A stretch of 64,000 nucleotides of DNA from Latrodectus hesperus (GCA_037975125.1 CM075851.1:124536643-124600642), one strand, 5' to 3'; counted from the stretch's first letter, positions 1 through 12,141 are shown. The notes: generated by a model from the sequence alone, not told the origin. A program made the numbers and translations.

Positions 1-181
1 TCCGCAATTATCTAGTTGCCAACCCAATATATACACTCTATAACAAAAAAATTGACACACCAAGAAGGAGTTGTCCGATTGAAAGGAAAATTGTGGTGGA
101 TAGGAAGACAATGTACAGAATAGTAAATGATTAAAATTTCAGAACAATTGAATAATTTATTTCAGAGTTACAGTAAGAAGT

Positions 182-1577
182 TCAATAAGTTATTGACCTG
201 TCTCTAGCCTGGATGCAAGCTGGCACACGGCGTAGCATAGACCGATGAAGCTGCCGGATGGTCTCCTCCAGTATTTCCTGCTAAATTTGCTCCAATTGCC
301 GAACGAGGTCATCAACATTTCGTGCCAGATGCAATCGCCTTCCCATCATATCCCAGACAGGCTCGATGGGAGAGAGATCTAGCGATCTGGCAAGCCAAGG
401 AAGAGTTTGACAAGCTTGCAGACAGTTCATAGCAACACGTGCTGTATGTGGTCTGGCATTGTCTTGCTGAAAAAACAGCCCAGGGCACTGCAAAAGGAAC
501 GATAGCAAAACAGGTCTTAGGATGTGGTCAACGTACCGCTGTGCAGTAAGTGCACCTCTAATGACGACCAAAGGGGTCCGGGTGTCAAAATAAAGGACAC
601 CCCAGACCATAATGCCTTGTTGAGGGCCGATGAGGCGTGCAATAGTGAAAGCAGGATCCACCCTTTGCCTTGTGCGTCTACAAACAGGTCTTCGATGATC
701 GTCAGGACACAGTTGGAAGCGGGATTCGTCGCTAAAGACTATACGTCCCCAGTCGGCATCATTCTAATCTCATCGAGCCATGCACCCTTGTAATCTCGGC
801 AGTGTGCAGGCGTGAGTGGCAGGTGACGCAACAGTCAGCGCGAGCGAATATTTCTCAACGGTCTGTGAATGGTCATTGTTGTTATTTTCCTATGACACTT
901 GGACAAGCCAAGCTCACTTTTGCCTTTGGCAGTGGGAATTATGTCAAGAGAGAGCGTCTTTCGTTTGGATCAGAGCATCACGAAGGTGAAAGTATGACTT
1001 TGCTCTTTTTAAAGTGCCTCGTAATTATGAACCACGGTCAGGTGACGAGGCCACACCTGAGCAAGCACCCACCTTTCCACATCCACGCCACACCAGCGGT
1101 AGGACTTTGGACGTCCCATATTAACGTGGACACGTCCCCAACCCACGGAGCTCCAGCAACCCAGTGAAGGAGGGTACAGCGTGGTCACCCTCCCAACCAC
1201 TGCCCGCGGCAAATGATGCTTCACTTTGCTGAGCTTACGGGAAACGGCGTGGAGCTACTGAGCCACTGGAGCTCGTGAAAGGTCATGGTGGGCACTGGTG
1301 TTTGGGTTGAACGTCTGATGGTTGATAGAGATGAAGAAGGCGCTGTGGCAGCTGAACGGACAGTCACTCTGTCCTCATGATCTGTTGTAGCCCTACGTCG
1401 ACCGCTACCATCCTGACGCCGAACTCTGCCATTTTCCACCCATCCTTACCAGCATCTTCGAATCATCGCATCATCGATCCTCCGATTTGTCCAACCGCCC
1501 TCTTGCAATCCAATGATACGACATCTGTCAAACTCTGAAAGTTGCTCGTAATGAGCTCAAATCCTGCAACGAGGCAT
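182..1577 (-). pseudogene. Tc1-like transposase, broken
   Basis: This frame would encode the DDE transposase that cuts and pastes the surrounding element at TA sites in the nucleus. The start region (ATG at 1577, MPRCRI, then a stop) leads into a helix-turn-helix part with LSEFDRCRIIGLQEGGW and, after another stop, VENGRVRRQDGSG. After the SINE the frame resumes with LPLTPAHCRD. It shifts near 760, then shows the catalytic pieces FSDESRF (first Asp), QQDNARPHTA (second Asp) and LDLSPIEPVW (Glu). A TAG replaces a codon near 280, and the natural TGA is at 182-184. At least three stops, one frameshift and one insertion rule out activity. The Tc1 assignment is firm. Confidence 0.85.
877..1275 (-). 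mobile_element. Chimeric SINE: SINE-E body joined to SINE-A tail 1
   Basis: This insertion in the Tc1 transposase is flanked by an 11-bp target duplication with one mismatch: TGAATGGTCAT at 866-876 and TGAAAGGTCAT at 1276-1286. Read on the minus strand, it begins with an A-box-like TGGCTCAGTAG and the SINE-E body, also seen at 20661 and 31690. It then passes at about 1005 directly into the tail that starts AGAGCAAAGTC in SINE-A copies, and ends in an AAC-rich tract. Because one duplication encloses the whole unit, the two parts inserted together. Confidence 0.75.
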
Positions 1578-1828
1578 TTTTTAATTTGTTGAAGGGCAAT
1601 CTGAATCGCACAATCTCAAACCAAAAGCTTTAACAACCGTTGAAGAACTGCTCCTTATATACGACTGCTGGATGTGCAGTTCCGATGAGCTAGAGATTAA
1701 ACTATTCATTCATTAGACACCAAATTTTAATCATTTACATATCTGTTCAAAACATTCAAGCACACGAAATTTCAAAGCAATTGGATGATTGTTTCTTGGT
1801 GGGTCGGTATTTTTGTTATAGAGTGTTA

Positions 1829-2200
1829 TATATATGTGTGTGTGTGATCGGAAACAGTGTAGAGGAGAGCTATATCCAGCGTCTGTGTTTTCTCCTAACT
1901 CTTTCACCAATAAGAAGTCGGATGGAACATGACGTAACAACGCGCTAAGCTTTGGCCAAGCGGGACCTCGCCGTTTTGAGCGAAGAGGAGATTGGAGAAA
2001 AGAAGACGAATACGTTGATAGAAGACGATGATTAAAGATGTCTAATTGTTATTTTCTGAATTTTGTTAATTTCACATTTAACTTTAATTTGTAAATAAAT
2101 TTTCTATTTGTGTCACTATTAATTAAATTCAGTAAGCTAAATATTAAATTATTCTGTTTTGATTCCTACTTAATCTCTATACTCCCTCATTATACACACA

Positions 2201-2202
<2 letters not shown>
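1829..2202. other. Unassigned sequence, possible LTR-like remnant
   Basis: There is no coding frame. The stretch is GC-richer around 1850-2030, then AT-rich with AATAAA-type motifs near 2095. This resembles the R/U5 side of a long terminal repeat, but no paired repeat or clean TG...CA ends were found. Confidence 0.2.

Positions 2203-2271
<69 letters not shown>
2203..2271. repeat. (AT)n microsatellite
   Basis: Uninterrupted AT dinucleotides of about 70 bp. Apparent Ile-Tyr reading frames across it are an artefact of the repeat. Confidence 0.95.
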
Positions 2272-2279
<8 letters not shown>

Positions 2280-2380
2280 GGGTTCGGTGGATTCATTGTC
2301 AGGAAAATACACATTATTGTTTAAATGATTTAACAATGGTTTTGTGGACAAAATAAGAAAAAACTATTTACATATTTAAG

Positions 2381-2554
2381 TTTGTTGGTTGGTCGCTCAA
2401 AGGTCCTTTTTTGCACACGAGGGCTAATTAGACCGGGACTTAGGGCTTAAAGTGGATTCCGAACTACTACAAACATCCATGCCCAAGGTGGGATTCGAAC
2501 CCACGAACTGTTGAACCGAAGGCAAGAGCGCTAACCATTCGGCTGCCAGCTCGG
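2381..2554 (-). mobile_element. SINE-B, complete, with 14-bp target duplication
   Basis: Perfect direct repeats TTTACATATTTAAG lie at 2367-2380 and 2555-2568. On the minus strand the element starts CCGAGCTGGCAGCCGAATGG. It has a tRNA-like A box, then the B box GGGTTCGAATCCCACC, then a short body that is repeated at 32.2, 46.1, 50.1 and 59.2 kb. The head is tRNA-like but lacks a pairing acceptor stem, so this is a SINE and not a tRNA gene. Confidence 0.85.
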
Positions 2555-2568
2555 TTTACATATTTAAG

Positions 2569-3420
2569 AAGGAATATTAAATCACGATGTAACATCTTAG
2601 TTATAATTCGAAATAAGTTAAATATCCATTCGCGTCTTCACGTCATCGCGTCTTTTCTCGTCCATCACTTTGTCTCGTTCTCCTCTCCCTCTCTCTGCAT
2701 GTCCGGCGGGAAACAAGTGAATGGCCCTCTGGTGGCGCTTTCAATCCCATATATATAGTATCATTCATTACCTAATTACTATTTATATGATACAGACTAC
2801 ACTAATTATGCACGCATTATTATTTGTCTAAACTAATCCATTTTATATTTAAACATATCTATAAACGGTATTGTCTATTTATTTTTACAGGGAAGTGTTA
2901 TATATTCAGAATTTTGTAGATGTCTTCAGTTCCGAGGCTAGAATAAAGTTCGTTGACCCTGCTGCTTAAAAGAATTTGGTAGTGTGCAGGCGAAAAGCAG
3001 GATTGACCTCTGTGAATCAACATCAATAATAAAATGTAAATAAAGCACGTGACCTTTTAGAGAAGTGCTTATGTCACGGTTAAGAGAACAAGGTTCACCT
3101 CGTAATCGCTATCTGTCCCCAGAAATAGACGAGACACCAGACTGCATGATTAAAAAACGTTGTCAACAATATCCTAGAAATAATTACTAAACGGTTAATT
3201 TGAGAAATGGATAATACGCACTAATAAATTTCTTTAAATTTGATGATTCGCGAGAAATATTAATAATAAATTGAAATAATTTTTGATGGAATCGCAAATA
3301 ATAAACAATATATTAAACCGTTCAATCGTAGAATTTTATCTTTTATTTCAAAGTATACTTATGCACATTTTAAAGAACGCACACGTAATTCTATTTGTAT
3401 TTAATAGTTATATATTATTT
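2569..3420. other. Intergenic, no gene seen
   Basis: Mostly AT-rich. A GC-richer patch at 2625-2755 (GTCTCGTTCTCCTCTCCC and a GGCGGGAAAC motif) may be an LTR or other element remnant, but no ends or copies were identified. Confidence 0.4.
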
Positions 3421-3612
3421 CAGCCTTTCATCCCTTCAGTGGGTAGATTAATTGAGTACCAAGCATGTTTGGGAACTAAACACTGGGGGTCTTACGTTAG
3501 GCTGACCACCTAACTGGGACATATGCTTCGTACCCCAGAGCCCTCGGTCATGAAAACAGTTATGGGCACTGTAGGCCTTGGCCCACATGGGCTGCGTGCC
3601 ATGGAGTTAAGT
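3421..3612 (+). mobile_element. SINE-F fragment
   Basis: It aligns in the same order with the reverse complements of 18470-18700 and 29455-29695. Shared blocks include ACCAAGCATG, ACATATGCTTCG, AACAGTTATGGGCACTGTAG and CCTTGGCCCACATGGG. The tRNA-like head visible at 18660-18695 is missing here, so this copy is 5' truncated. Confidence 0.65.
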
Positions 3613-4019
3613 TTTAGTTATATATTATTATTATTAAATGTTTTTTGTTTTTAGTTTAATATTTTAATATAATGATAGTATTATATACAGAAGGAGATTT
3701 AGGAAAACAATTTGCATTTTAAATTCAAAGATCATTAGAAGATTAGCACGAAAAAAAAAAATCCTGCTAAAACAAATTATCATTTTCGACTTAACATGTG
3801 GTCTTCAGTAAATAAAAACATTTTCAGCTGAAAATTACTTTCGAAAAAAGATATGGGCTGAAGGTTCCATAGAAAATTATTTATTCGACAAATCAAAATT
3901 TCTTATATTCAATATTTTGATATACCACTTTGTGTAAGCAATCTAACTATCGAAGTTATTCGTAAGTCATTTTATTTTTCATCGAGTAATATTGCCCTTT
4001 TGGAGGATATCTTATAGAT

Positions 4020-4155
4020 AGTGACCGTATTCTTCTATTGCAAGGGAGGAAACCAGGAAAACACCCAAGCATCCACCCCCGACAGATTATAAAGCAGAAG
4101 CACAACATCTCTTTTCCTGCTTCAACAGTAGCTGAAATATAATCGACAACCTTAT
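4020..4155 (-). repeat. SINE-J fragment
   Basis: Shares AGGGAGGAAACCnGGAAAAC followed by a CACCC/CACTC block and a TTCAACAGTAGCTGA-like block with copies near 49.3, 49.7 and 62.1 kb. Probably an old tRNA-derived repeat; the ends are not defined. Confidence 0.5.
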
Positions 4156-4166
4156 GATCCAAAGAT

Positions 4167-4476
4167 GCCGAACGATTGGCTGAGTGGTTAGCGTTCCTGA
4201 CTACAAAGCTGTTGGTCCCGGGATCCAATCCCGGTTCGGGCATGGATGTTTCTTTCCTTCTCTGTTCTCTCTCTCCTTTCTTCTATGTTGTTGTATGAAT
4301 GTGGCCCGCCCTATAAACGGGTTTGTGGTGGTATGGCACGGGTAACGCTACTCGCCTCCGTGACTTGGTTCACAGGTGCCCGCTGGGTAACGACAAATGA
4401 GTAGCAGTCTCTGGCCTTGTTGTGGCATAGGGTTCAACCCTCTTGGGCCCGCCATTGGAAAAAAAAAATAAATAAT
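4167..4476 (+). mobile_element. SINE-C, near full length
   Basis: It starts with GGCTGAGTGGTTAGCG (A-box-like) and a B-box region GGATCCAATCCCGG, then the GGGCATGGATGTTTC body. The central block CCCTATAAACGGGTTTGTGG is shared with SINE-A. A specific 3' module (CTCGCCTCCGTGACTTGG, CCGCTGGGTAACG, GGCATAGGGTT) follows, ending in an A-rich tail. Matching copies lie at 30331-30643 (minus) and 40888-41145 (plus, truncated). Confidence 0.8.
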
Positions 4477-4714
4477 TTTCATGCAACAATCTGCACGTAA
4501 TCTTACGCTTAGAAACATGTTTCGGGGTTAGGTGATGAACATTGTGCTTTTTTTTTTAATTAACTTTAAATTGAATTTTATAATTTTGTTCACAGTTCCA
4601 ACAGAGATAGTTAAGGATTTCTCAATAGTGCTTTAAGTAAGAGGATTTTTCTTCAAAACATGAGATACCACTTTAAATTTAATGAGAGGCGTACATACAT
4701 TTTTTTACTTTTTC

Positions 4715-5036
4715 TAAGCCGCCCAACATCTCTAGTGGTCAGAGTGACTGACTGCGGATAAGGAGGTCCTGGGTTTGAATCTCGGTTCGGGCATGGATAT
4801 ACTTTATCTCTCTATCTATCCTGTCTTTGTCCTTTCCTTGTATGAATGACGTGTGAATGGTTGCCTACCCTATAAACGGGTCCCTATGGCATGTGTGTAG
4901 AGCAAAGTCGTACTTTCACCTTCATGGTGCTCTGATTAAAGCGAAAGACGCTCCCAATTGACTTAAATTCGCATAGCCAAAGGCATAGCGAGCTTGGCTT
5001 GTCCAAGTGTCATTAGTAACAACAATAACAACAACA
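4715..5036 (+). mobile_element. SINE-A with tail 1, complete
   Basis: Flanked by the direct repeat ACTTTTTC (4707-4714 and 5037-5044). The head carries a tRNA-like A box (TAGTGGTCAGAGTG) and B box (GGTTTGAATCTC). The body follows to GGCATGTGTGTA, then tail 1 (GAGCAAAGTCGTACTTTCAC...), then an AAC-rich end. Such elements are transcribed by RNA polymerase III and copied by a partner LINE, which is general SINE knowledge. Confidence 0.85.
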
Positions 5037-5044
5037 ACTTTTTC

Positions 5045-5885
5045 ACAGTCAAAAGTAAACTTTGACTTTTTTTCCTTTCATATGTTTTGTCGCTTATTTT
5101 ACGTATAGAAATATTGAAACCATGATTTTTACATCTTTTTTAATAACTGAATAAGAGTATTTCTCTTCGGATAGCGTAAAAAATACAGCCTTCGGTCTGT
5201 TTATTTTTCAGTGACATTTTAAAGCAAAGAATATTTCTAATGCTGCAGACTCTGATCTCTGAAACAATTTTTTATTTGCCAATTAAATTTTAATTATTAA
5301 ATTAATTTCTAACTTCATGGAGAAAATTCAATTCATTAAAAACTGTGGTAACACCCTCCTTTCAAAGACTATAAATATGTCTTGAAAAATAAGCCATTGA
5401 AAATATTATTTTCTTGTCATTGGATTCTTGATTCATATTTTCATTAGAAAACAACATACATCATAAATACAGTATACTGACAAGTTCAATTTTATTTCAT
5501 TTATAGTTGTGTGCGCGTATAGGATACATTATAATACATTGGACAAGGGTTTATTTATGCGCAATTATTAAGTTCTTCATGGTGAATTTTATTTTACCAA
5601 TGGATTTTGGAGTCATTGTAATTGTGCGATTTCTTTTAAATTTTTGTTGAGAGTATTTGCGTTAATTTTTGTAAGGAATGTGTGATTAGTTTTAATCTTG
5701 GTAATATCTTCTATTTTATAAGGTTTATCCTACATTATTATTGAAGATCAAGGTGGGGGAAGATTTGCCAATATTCTGGATGTCAAGGATTCATAGGTTT
5801 AATTCCTCTATTAGACGTGAATAATGTAGTAAATTGTTCGAATTAGCTCTCGTCTGCAAATATCAATACATACAGACATAACTGT
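5045..5885. other. Intergenic, no gene seen
   Basis: AT-rich sequence with no splice-supported exon, long frame or recognisable repeat. Confidence 0.5.
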
Positions 5886-5995
5886 GTGGGGAGAGCCCGG
5901 ACTGTACCTTAAGGTTAACGGGTGCCGTCTCCCCAACACCTAGTGTGCTCCACACCTCTACGAGGTCCGTGAGGGCGCCACCATCGTGGCATTTA
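5886..5995 (-). repeat. SINE-E 3' fragment
   Basis: The block GAGCCCGGACTGTACCTTAAGG matches the 3' part of SINE-E copies at 20661 and 31690. An ACATACAGACATA stretch precedes it on the plus strand, the remains of the (ATGT)n tail. The rest is diverged. Confidence 0.5.
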
Positions 5996-5999
5996 ACAA

Positions 6000-7684
6000 G
6001 GCAAAGAAATTGTGCTTACAAATTGGTAGTAAGAAGTTACAAAACATTTTAAGGGGCTTTAACCCCTGTTGAACATCAGGCAATATCATTAAATATTTTC
6101 TCTGAGTTAAAAAACAAAATATAACATGATGACACATACAACAAACAATGGAGAAACAATAGGGCTACAATAGGGGGCAAGAATCAATATTCCATGGAAA
6201 CAGATATTTTCGCCATTAATATCATACTAAATTTAAATTTTTAAACAGGACAATTTTCAAAACAATAAAGTTATTTTATAAATTTCACTAATGCAACATT
6301 TTCTTTAGAATCATATTTCTTTTCTTTCTAAAATCATATCTGATCAGCAGATCAGAATATTATTTTTAAAAAATTTGTATTTTTTCTACATTTTCTTTGT
6401 TTTATACCGTCAGAATGCAACAGAGGGGACATTCGCTCCCATCTGTCTCATCCTTGTGGGCAGGAAGGTGACAGGTGGTCAGCTCACAAATATCCCTTGC
6501 TAAGAGTGGATGGGAATATCCCATACACTCTTATTTTCGAATGCCTATTGTTCCAGTAATTGTTATAAGAACAAGGAAAACGATTTTGTTTTTGGCCCTG
6601 CCCTTTTAGTTTATTTCCTTCTAGTTTTTCAAAAAGTAAAATAGAGGAAAGTAAAACGTATTGCTATGTTTTGACTGAGGGGTTTTAAATTACTTAAATA
6701 AGTTAGTAATTATTAGAATTGCGCGTGTTACAAAATGTTCTTTTTTATGCGAGGAAAACGAGATAACCACAAGAATCTCATTACAGCTTCAAGGACGTCC
6801 TTGAAATATTTTTGATATTTAGCAGAGAGCATCTAGAATGCAACACAGATATTTCGGAGTGAAGCTTTTAGTGAAAAACGTGTACACAGCTTTTGGGAAA
6901 AATGCTGATATTCACTGTTTTTATGTCCATTTGGAAAAATAACGATATTTACTGTTCAAAAAGTAGTTTTGATGCTCGAGGTAAAGTTTCAGAAATAGAT
7001 CAGATCAATGAAATGAAATGATTTATATTAAAAGCTTGAAAACTCCCTTTAGTTAAGAAGTTATTAAATATGTTAGTCGGTATTCTTTCTACTCATTTTC
7101 TAATGCATTTCGTATCGGGGATGTACTGGTAAAAGCGTAAACACTTACGCGCTAAAGCGATAAGCAATTATTTTTAAAAAATAAAAATAAAAAGCATCAT
7201 AACTTTTTTTAAAAAATTATTTTGTTGAAACGTCAATTAAAGGTATACGTCCGAAATCAAAAATACTTTTTCTTCTTTCAGCGATTAAACGTAGATGACA
7301 TTTTAAAAAAGAGAAAATAATTCTCTGTTTGTGTTCTTTGATTATTTCAGTGACTTTTACTACATTGTTTAAATTGATGACATCACCCCATAAGCAATTA
7401 ACGGAGAATTGACAATAGTGTTAATGACGGTGCTAATCAATTACAAATACTGTAACCAATGTTTCAACATGAAGCATAGTTTGTGTTTTAAGATATCGAA
7501 AAAACCAAAGTCTTAATTCACAAGTTTCACTCCATTGCACGCAGCCACTCTTAACACAAATCTCGGTAAAAATTAAATGCGTAAGACGTGAGAAAAATGG
7601 AAATTAAAAAATATTATAAAACAAAACATTTATTAACATTAACGTGATTAAAATAGTTATATTCAATTACAAAAAAAAAACATA
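6000..7684. other. Intergenic, no gene seen
   Basis: AT-rich. One GC-richer patch at 6410-6545 (CATTCGCTCCCATCTGTCTC, GTGACAGGTGGTCAGCTCAC) looks unlike its surroundings and may be a repeat, but I found no second copy in the window. Confidence 0.4.
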
Positions 7685-8627
7685 CACTGACCGACATCAA
7701 GAATGCAACACAAAGAAGAAGTTGTCAGAAAGAAGCAAAAATCGGCAAATATAAACAGACAGCAATAAGCAATTAAGTGGTCGGTATTTCGAAATGATAT
7801 ACATAATATAGAGCAAGGACAGGGTCGGGTCAGTAGGCTGTAGGACCACAATGAACTGAGATACACGATGCAACACTTCTAGGCTCAGAGTTATTGAAAG
7901 TACACATGGCGTCCTGAGGAATGACTCGTCGTTCCTTGCCAATAATTTGCCAAAATGTGTCTTCTGAAGATGGCAGAGGCGGGGTCTGCAAATGGCGTCG
8001 AATTATATTCCAAACGTGTTTAATTGGTTAGAGATCTGGCGTGCATGGTGGTAAGGGCATGTTGGCTGATGCGATCAAAATGCTGTCGAGCGTTATCCTG
8101 CTGATAAAGGGTATTGGGCATGCCTTTAATGTAGGAGAGTGTCATCAGCCTGAGCAAATCATCCACGTAATGTTGGGCTGCCATAGTACAGTGAATACGA
8201 ACTAGAGGTGACCTGGAATCGTACGCAATGGCGTCTCAAATCCTGATGACGTGTTTTCGTGTGCGTTTCACAATTGCTGCAGGATTGGACTGTCTCCACG
8301 TCGACGACACACTCGTATGTTGTGATTATCACTGAAAAAGCACATGCGTGATCCATCTGAAAAGATAATTCTGTACCACTGTGTCGTCCACATCCGCTTA
8401 ATTCAGCACCATTGAAGACGTTAGCGTCTATGCTGTGGAGTCAATGGCAGTTTTCTTAACGATCGCCATACCTGCAGGCCACTTGCAATGGCTACTCGAT
8501 ATGGAGCATCCAAGGTGTCTTGCGCATACTGCAGAATTTGGGTAGACATGCTTTGCGGGGTCGGACGCATCAATCCACGCATACTTATGTCACCCTGGCT
8601 GCACCGGCACCTCTCAAACATTCCATA
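7685..8627 (-). pseudogene. Tc1-like transposase relic, 5' truncated
   Basis: The left end reads TA-CACTGACCGACATCAAG, a typical Tc1 inverted-repeat start, but no matching right end exists. The minus-strand translation, with frameshifts, shows LRKLPLTPQHRR, then IIFSDGSRMCFF (first catalytic Asp with an altered neighbour), then MAAQHYVDDLLR and QQDNARQH (second Asp). The segment expected to hold the catalytic Glu is shortened around 8030-8070. The N-terminal DNA-binding half is missing beyond about 8627, where unrelated sequence begins. Confidence 0.75.
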
Positions 8628-8689
8628 GTTAATGCTTCTTAGTTAATGCCACTTAATTAGTGGGTTAAAAACCCTAAGTAGTCTAAAGA

Positions 8690-11560
8690 TTAAAACCAAA
8701 GCTTCAAGATGATTTCTCAAAACAAGCAAAACAGAAGAAAAGAGAAAACATTTAAACTAATTCTACAAACAAAACCTGGAAGTCTACAAACGAGAAAATC
8801 TAAAAGACAAATTTAACAGCTAGAGGAAATAATGCTCTCAAAATACAGAACCATTTGGAACACTTCAGAAAATAGCCTCCAACCAATTCAATTTCAAACA
8901 CTTAACACCCAACAACACCAATCCCAAAACACCCTAACAGTCTTGAAGAATCTTCTGGAAGCAGCTTTCATTTTGGACACTCCAAGCACAGAATTTCCAG
9001 ATCATATGAATATTAGAAACACAAATCCAACAGTAACTGAACCAGATGACCCCCTTCACCCTCCATGAACTTGAGTACACGATCAAGCATCTTAATAACT
9101 TAAAATCTCCTGGGTTAGATGGTCTTGACAATCTGATCATGAATCACTTCTTTTCCTCAGTAGCACTCTTCATGCTAAAGTATCTGAACAAATGTCTAGA
9201 ACTTACTTACTTCCCAGAACATTTTTAAATTGGTATCGTGGTCTTCTTCTTAAAGAACAAAAATCCGTCGGCTCCCTCTTCATTTCGGCTTATACGCTTG
9301 CTTTCAGCCATGAAGAAAATTCTTGAACACTTTATCTTGAACAGGTTCACACACTTCGTAATCAAAAATAACTTTATCCACCAATTTGGCATTCCAACCA
9401 ACAAATCTACTGAGCATGCACTCCGTGCTACCAAGAACGCTATCAAAACCAACAAAGAGCAAATCCTATACACAGCATTACTTCATCTGTACATTTCCAA
9501 TGCTTTCGACTCATTGTGATGGCCTGGATTTTAAAAAACACTCTTGGAATATTAAAAAGCCTAAAAATATCACAAAAATCATTTACAGCTCATCGAAAAT
9601 AGACAACTTTTAGCTTCCTATGATGGAACACTTATGCTTCTTATGACCAGCAATCCAGAGGATGCCCTCAAGGCTCTGTGAGTGGACCCCTGCTCTGGAA
9701 CATCTATTTTAATGCAGTTTTAAATTTCGTTTGGCCAGCCCAGTCAAATGCTATTGCATTCACTGATGACATCTTAATTATAGTGAATGGGACAACTAAA
9801 GAGAAGCTCAAATATAACTGTAACTAATCCCTGGATTTATTCGTTAATGTCTGCAAAGAATTAAAACTGGAAATTTCAATTCCAAAAAGTCAAGCAATGA
9901 TCTTAAGCATATTAAACAAAACTCTTCGCTATAATCCCAAATTAACCCTCCTTGGTAAAAACCTCAAGTACACCAAAGTTCTGCCATATCTAAGTATCCA
10001 AATTAATCAGAAACTTAACTTCCTCTCTCACAACGTCCTAATGTCACCAAATAGCCCAAAACTTACGATCAATGTCTAATAGAAACTGGGGCCTCAAAGC
10101 AAAATCCTACAAATCATTTACAAGACAATAGTGAAAAAATCATCACATACGATTCATTGGCTTGAGGTCTTCCTCTGATCTCCAGGAAAATAGCACTTCT
10201 CACAGCCCTTTAGAGGCACTTTACTCTTCTGATCACTAGAACCTTCACGACAGCCTCCGCAACAGCAGCTAATGCCTTGGCAGGCATTCCCCCTAACATT
10301 TGACTATAGAAACCACAGCGCTCAAGACTCAGGACTTACAACTTTCTCAGAATATCACTCTTGATGATCACGCAGCTCTTAAACACGCCAGCTACGAGTA
10401 TCCGTTCAACAAGGATCTTATCCATCCTATTACCAGGAGTCACCAAACTACAATCTTTAATCTGCCCAATTCAAAACAAAAACAAACCTTAATACCATCC
10501 AAATTTAACATTTTTAATGGGTGAAAGTTGAATTCGCACACAGGAGCAGCTTTTGTAGTTATTGTAAAAATTCAACAAACTCAGCACTGTAATTAAATTT
10601 CACCGAGAAAACTCCATATTCCAAGCAGAGGCTCTAGCTGTAAAAGAATCCCCATCATCTACTCAAACAACAATCTTCAAGGAACAGTAACCATTTGGTC
10701 CGACAGCCTGTCTACCTTAATGGCAATTAGCAATCCCACTCATAAATCACCGATTATCAAATCTGTCCAAAGTCTGCTCTACAACACCAAAAAGGATCTA
10801 ATTCAACTAAGTTGGGTCAAAGCTCTTATAGGCGGGACTGGTAACGAAACAGCTGACCAGGTTGCAAAGCAAACAGCACTACAACAGGACATCCAACTAA
10901 CAACATCAAATGGTCCAGAGCCAGTCTAAAAGCAAAAATTAAAACAACCTTCTACTAAAATGGCAAATCACATGGGAAAATTCCACAACAGGTACCACAC
11001 CAGGCAAACCCTACCCAAAGTCACAATTGATGTTATCTTTTCTAACCCCCACCTAAACTGTCCCCTGACTAATCACGGCCCATTCCCCAACTACTTCAAA
11101 AGAACTGATAAGGTAAGTTCCACTCTTTGCATCTGTGGACAGATTGGTATCCTCATGCATTACTTAACATCCTGCCAGCTGACAAGGGAATTCCATCTTT
11201 TAAAATCCCCACAGCAGACAGAGGCACAATTTATTAGGTTCTGCATCAAAGAGTAAAAAATATAACACAGTTGATGACGTTCCTCCATAAAAAGAGCACT
11301 GAGCTGTGCAAAGGTACCATAAACTAGCATCAAGGAAGCCACTCATCACAACCAGAAGTATATGACTCCGACACAGACTTTGAAAACAAGTGAATTTAGC
11401 CAATTCGAGCAAAAACTGTCCTTGAACTCTCTGAACTCTTAAACCACTGGATATCAAATCTTGAACTTAAGAACTCTTTGATCATTCAGCAAAATGAACA
11501 TTTCCCACCCAACGTCTCAATTTTATCCCATTTTACTCCATGATACTTACTTAACTTTTT
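8690..11560 (+). pseudogene. Decayed LINE (reverse transcriptase plus RNase H)
   Basis: A non-LTR retrotransposon relic read in several shifted plus-strand frames. In order it shows an RT fingers segment (NNLKSPGLDGLDN, 9046-9228), an RLLSAMKKILEHFILNRF block, and PQGSVSGPLLWNIYFNAV near 9665. The catalytic AFTDDILIIV box follows near 9755, then KLEISIPKSQAMIL. An RNase H domain has WSDSLSTLMAI (near 10700) and a degenerate GGTGNETADQVA segment (near 10840). A C-terminal C-C-H-C finger-like end (CICGQIGILMHYLTSC) lies near 11130-11170. No endonuclease was found, so it is 5' truncated. RNase H suggests an I/R1/LOA/Jockey-type lineage, but the exact clade is undecided. Many stops show it is long dead. 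Confidence 0.75.
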
Positions 11561-12141
11561 TGTTTTGTTTATTATTTTATATAATTTTGTATTTATAATA
11601 AGTGTGTCAAATTCAGGTATGTACCAAAAACTATGATATTGTGGATTACTTCGTAGGCCACTGCAGACTTTAAAGCCCCACCTTTATAATCAAGTATTCA
11701 TTCGATTAACAGCCATTTGCGATTTCATGTGAGCGCAAAGAATGTTGTGTCCATTCCTCTAGATATGAAGAAGGGGCTAAACCTGGCAACCTATAGGTAT
11801 AGACCAGAGCCCCTACTTCTGTCTGTCTGCATCTAACTCTTCGCCTCAGCCGGTGCACTGTAGCTGCCTCCAGGTGTCTTTCAGCTGCGATTTGCCATAA
11901 GGACCAACCTGCCTTCTCAGTCCAATCATCATGCCCCTCGTAAACTCATCTGTCTGCGGGAATTGACTCCATCGATGATGGCCTGGCATTCTCTGTAATT
12001 ACAGGTATCCTTTGGGACAAGAACAAACTTTCAATGATAATTTCCAAGCAACAATAACGGCTCTATTAGTTAGTTGAATTCAACTAGTTAGTTTTAACAA
12101 ATGTAAACAGAATTCTACTGTACTACATTAGGTTTAGCATA
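11561..12141. other. Possible LINE 3' flank, no gene
   Basis: A moderately GC-rich stretch at 11640-12010 follows the LINE. It could be its 3' untranslated end or an unrelated repeat. No second copy is present in the window. Confidence 0.3.

Larger units (their letters stand above)
32..1828 (-). mobile_element. Tc1-like DNA transposon with both inverted ends, split by a SINE
   Basis: The two ends form terminal inverted repeats of roughly 110 bp. The left end, beginning CACTCTATAAC at 34, is matched by the reverse complement ending at 1825, and both are bordered by TA-rich target sequence. Further in, both arms share AGTAAATGATTAAAATTT-like sequence. Between the ends lies a minus-strand transposase with Tc1 hallmarks. 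The element is interrupted by a SINE at 877-1275. Several stop codons and a frameshift make it a dead copy. The exact outer ends could shift by a few bases because of the TA-rich flanks. Confidence 0.85.

Noticed and set aside
9225..9473. Minus-strand frames within the decayed LINE (also 11160-11457)
   Set aside because: Opposite-strand shadows of the RT/RNase H coding region, without motifs.
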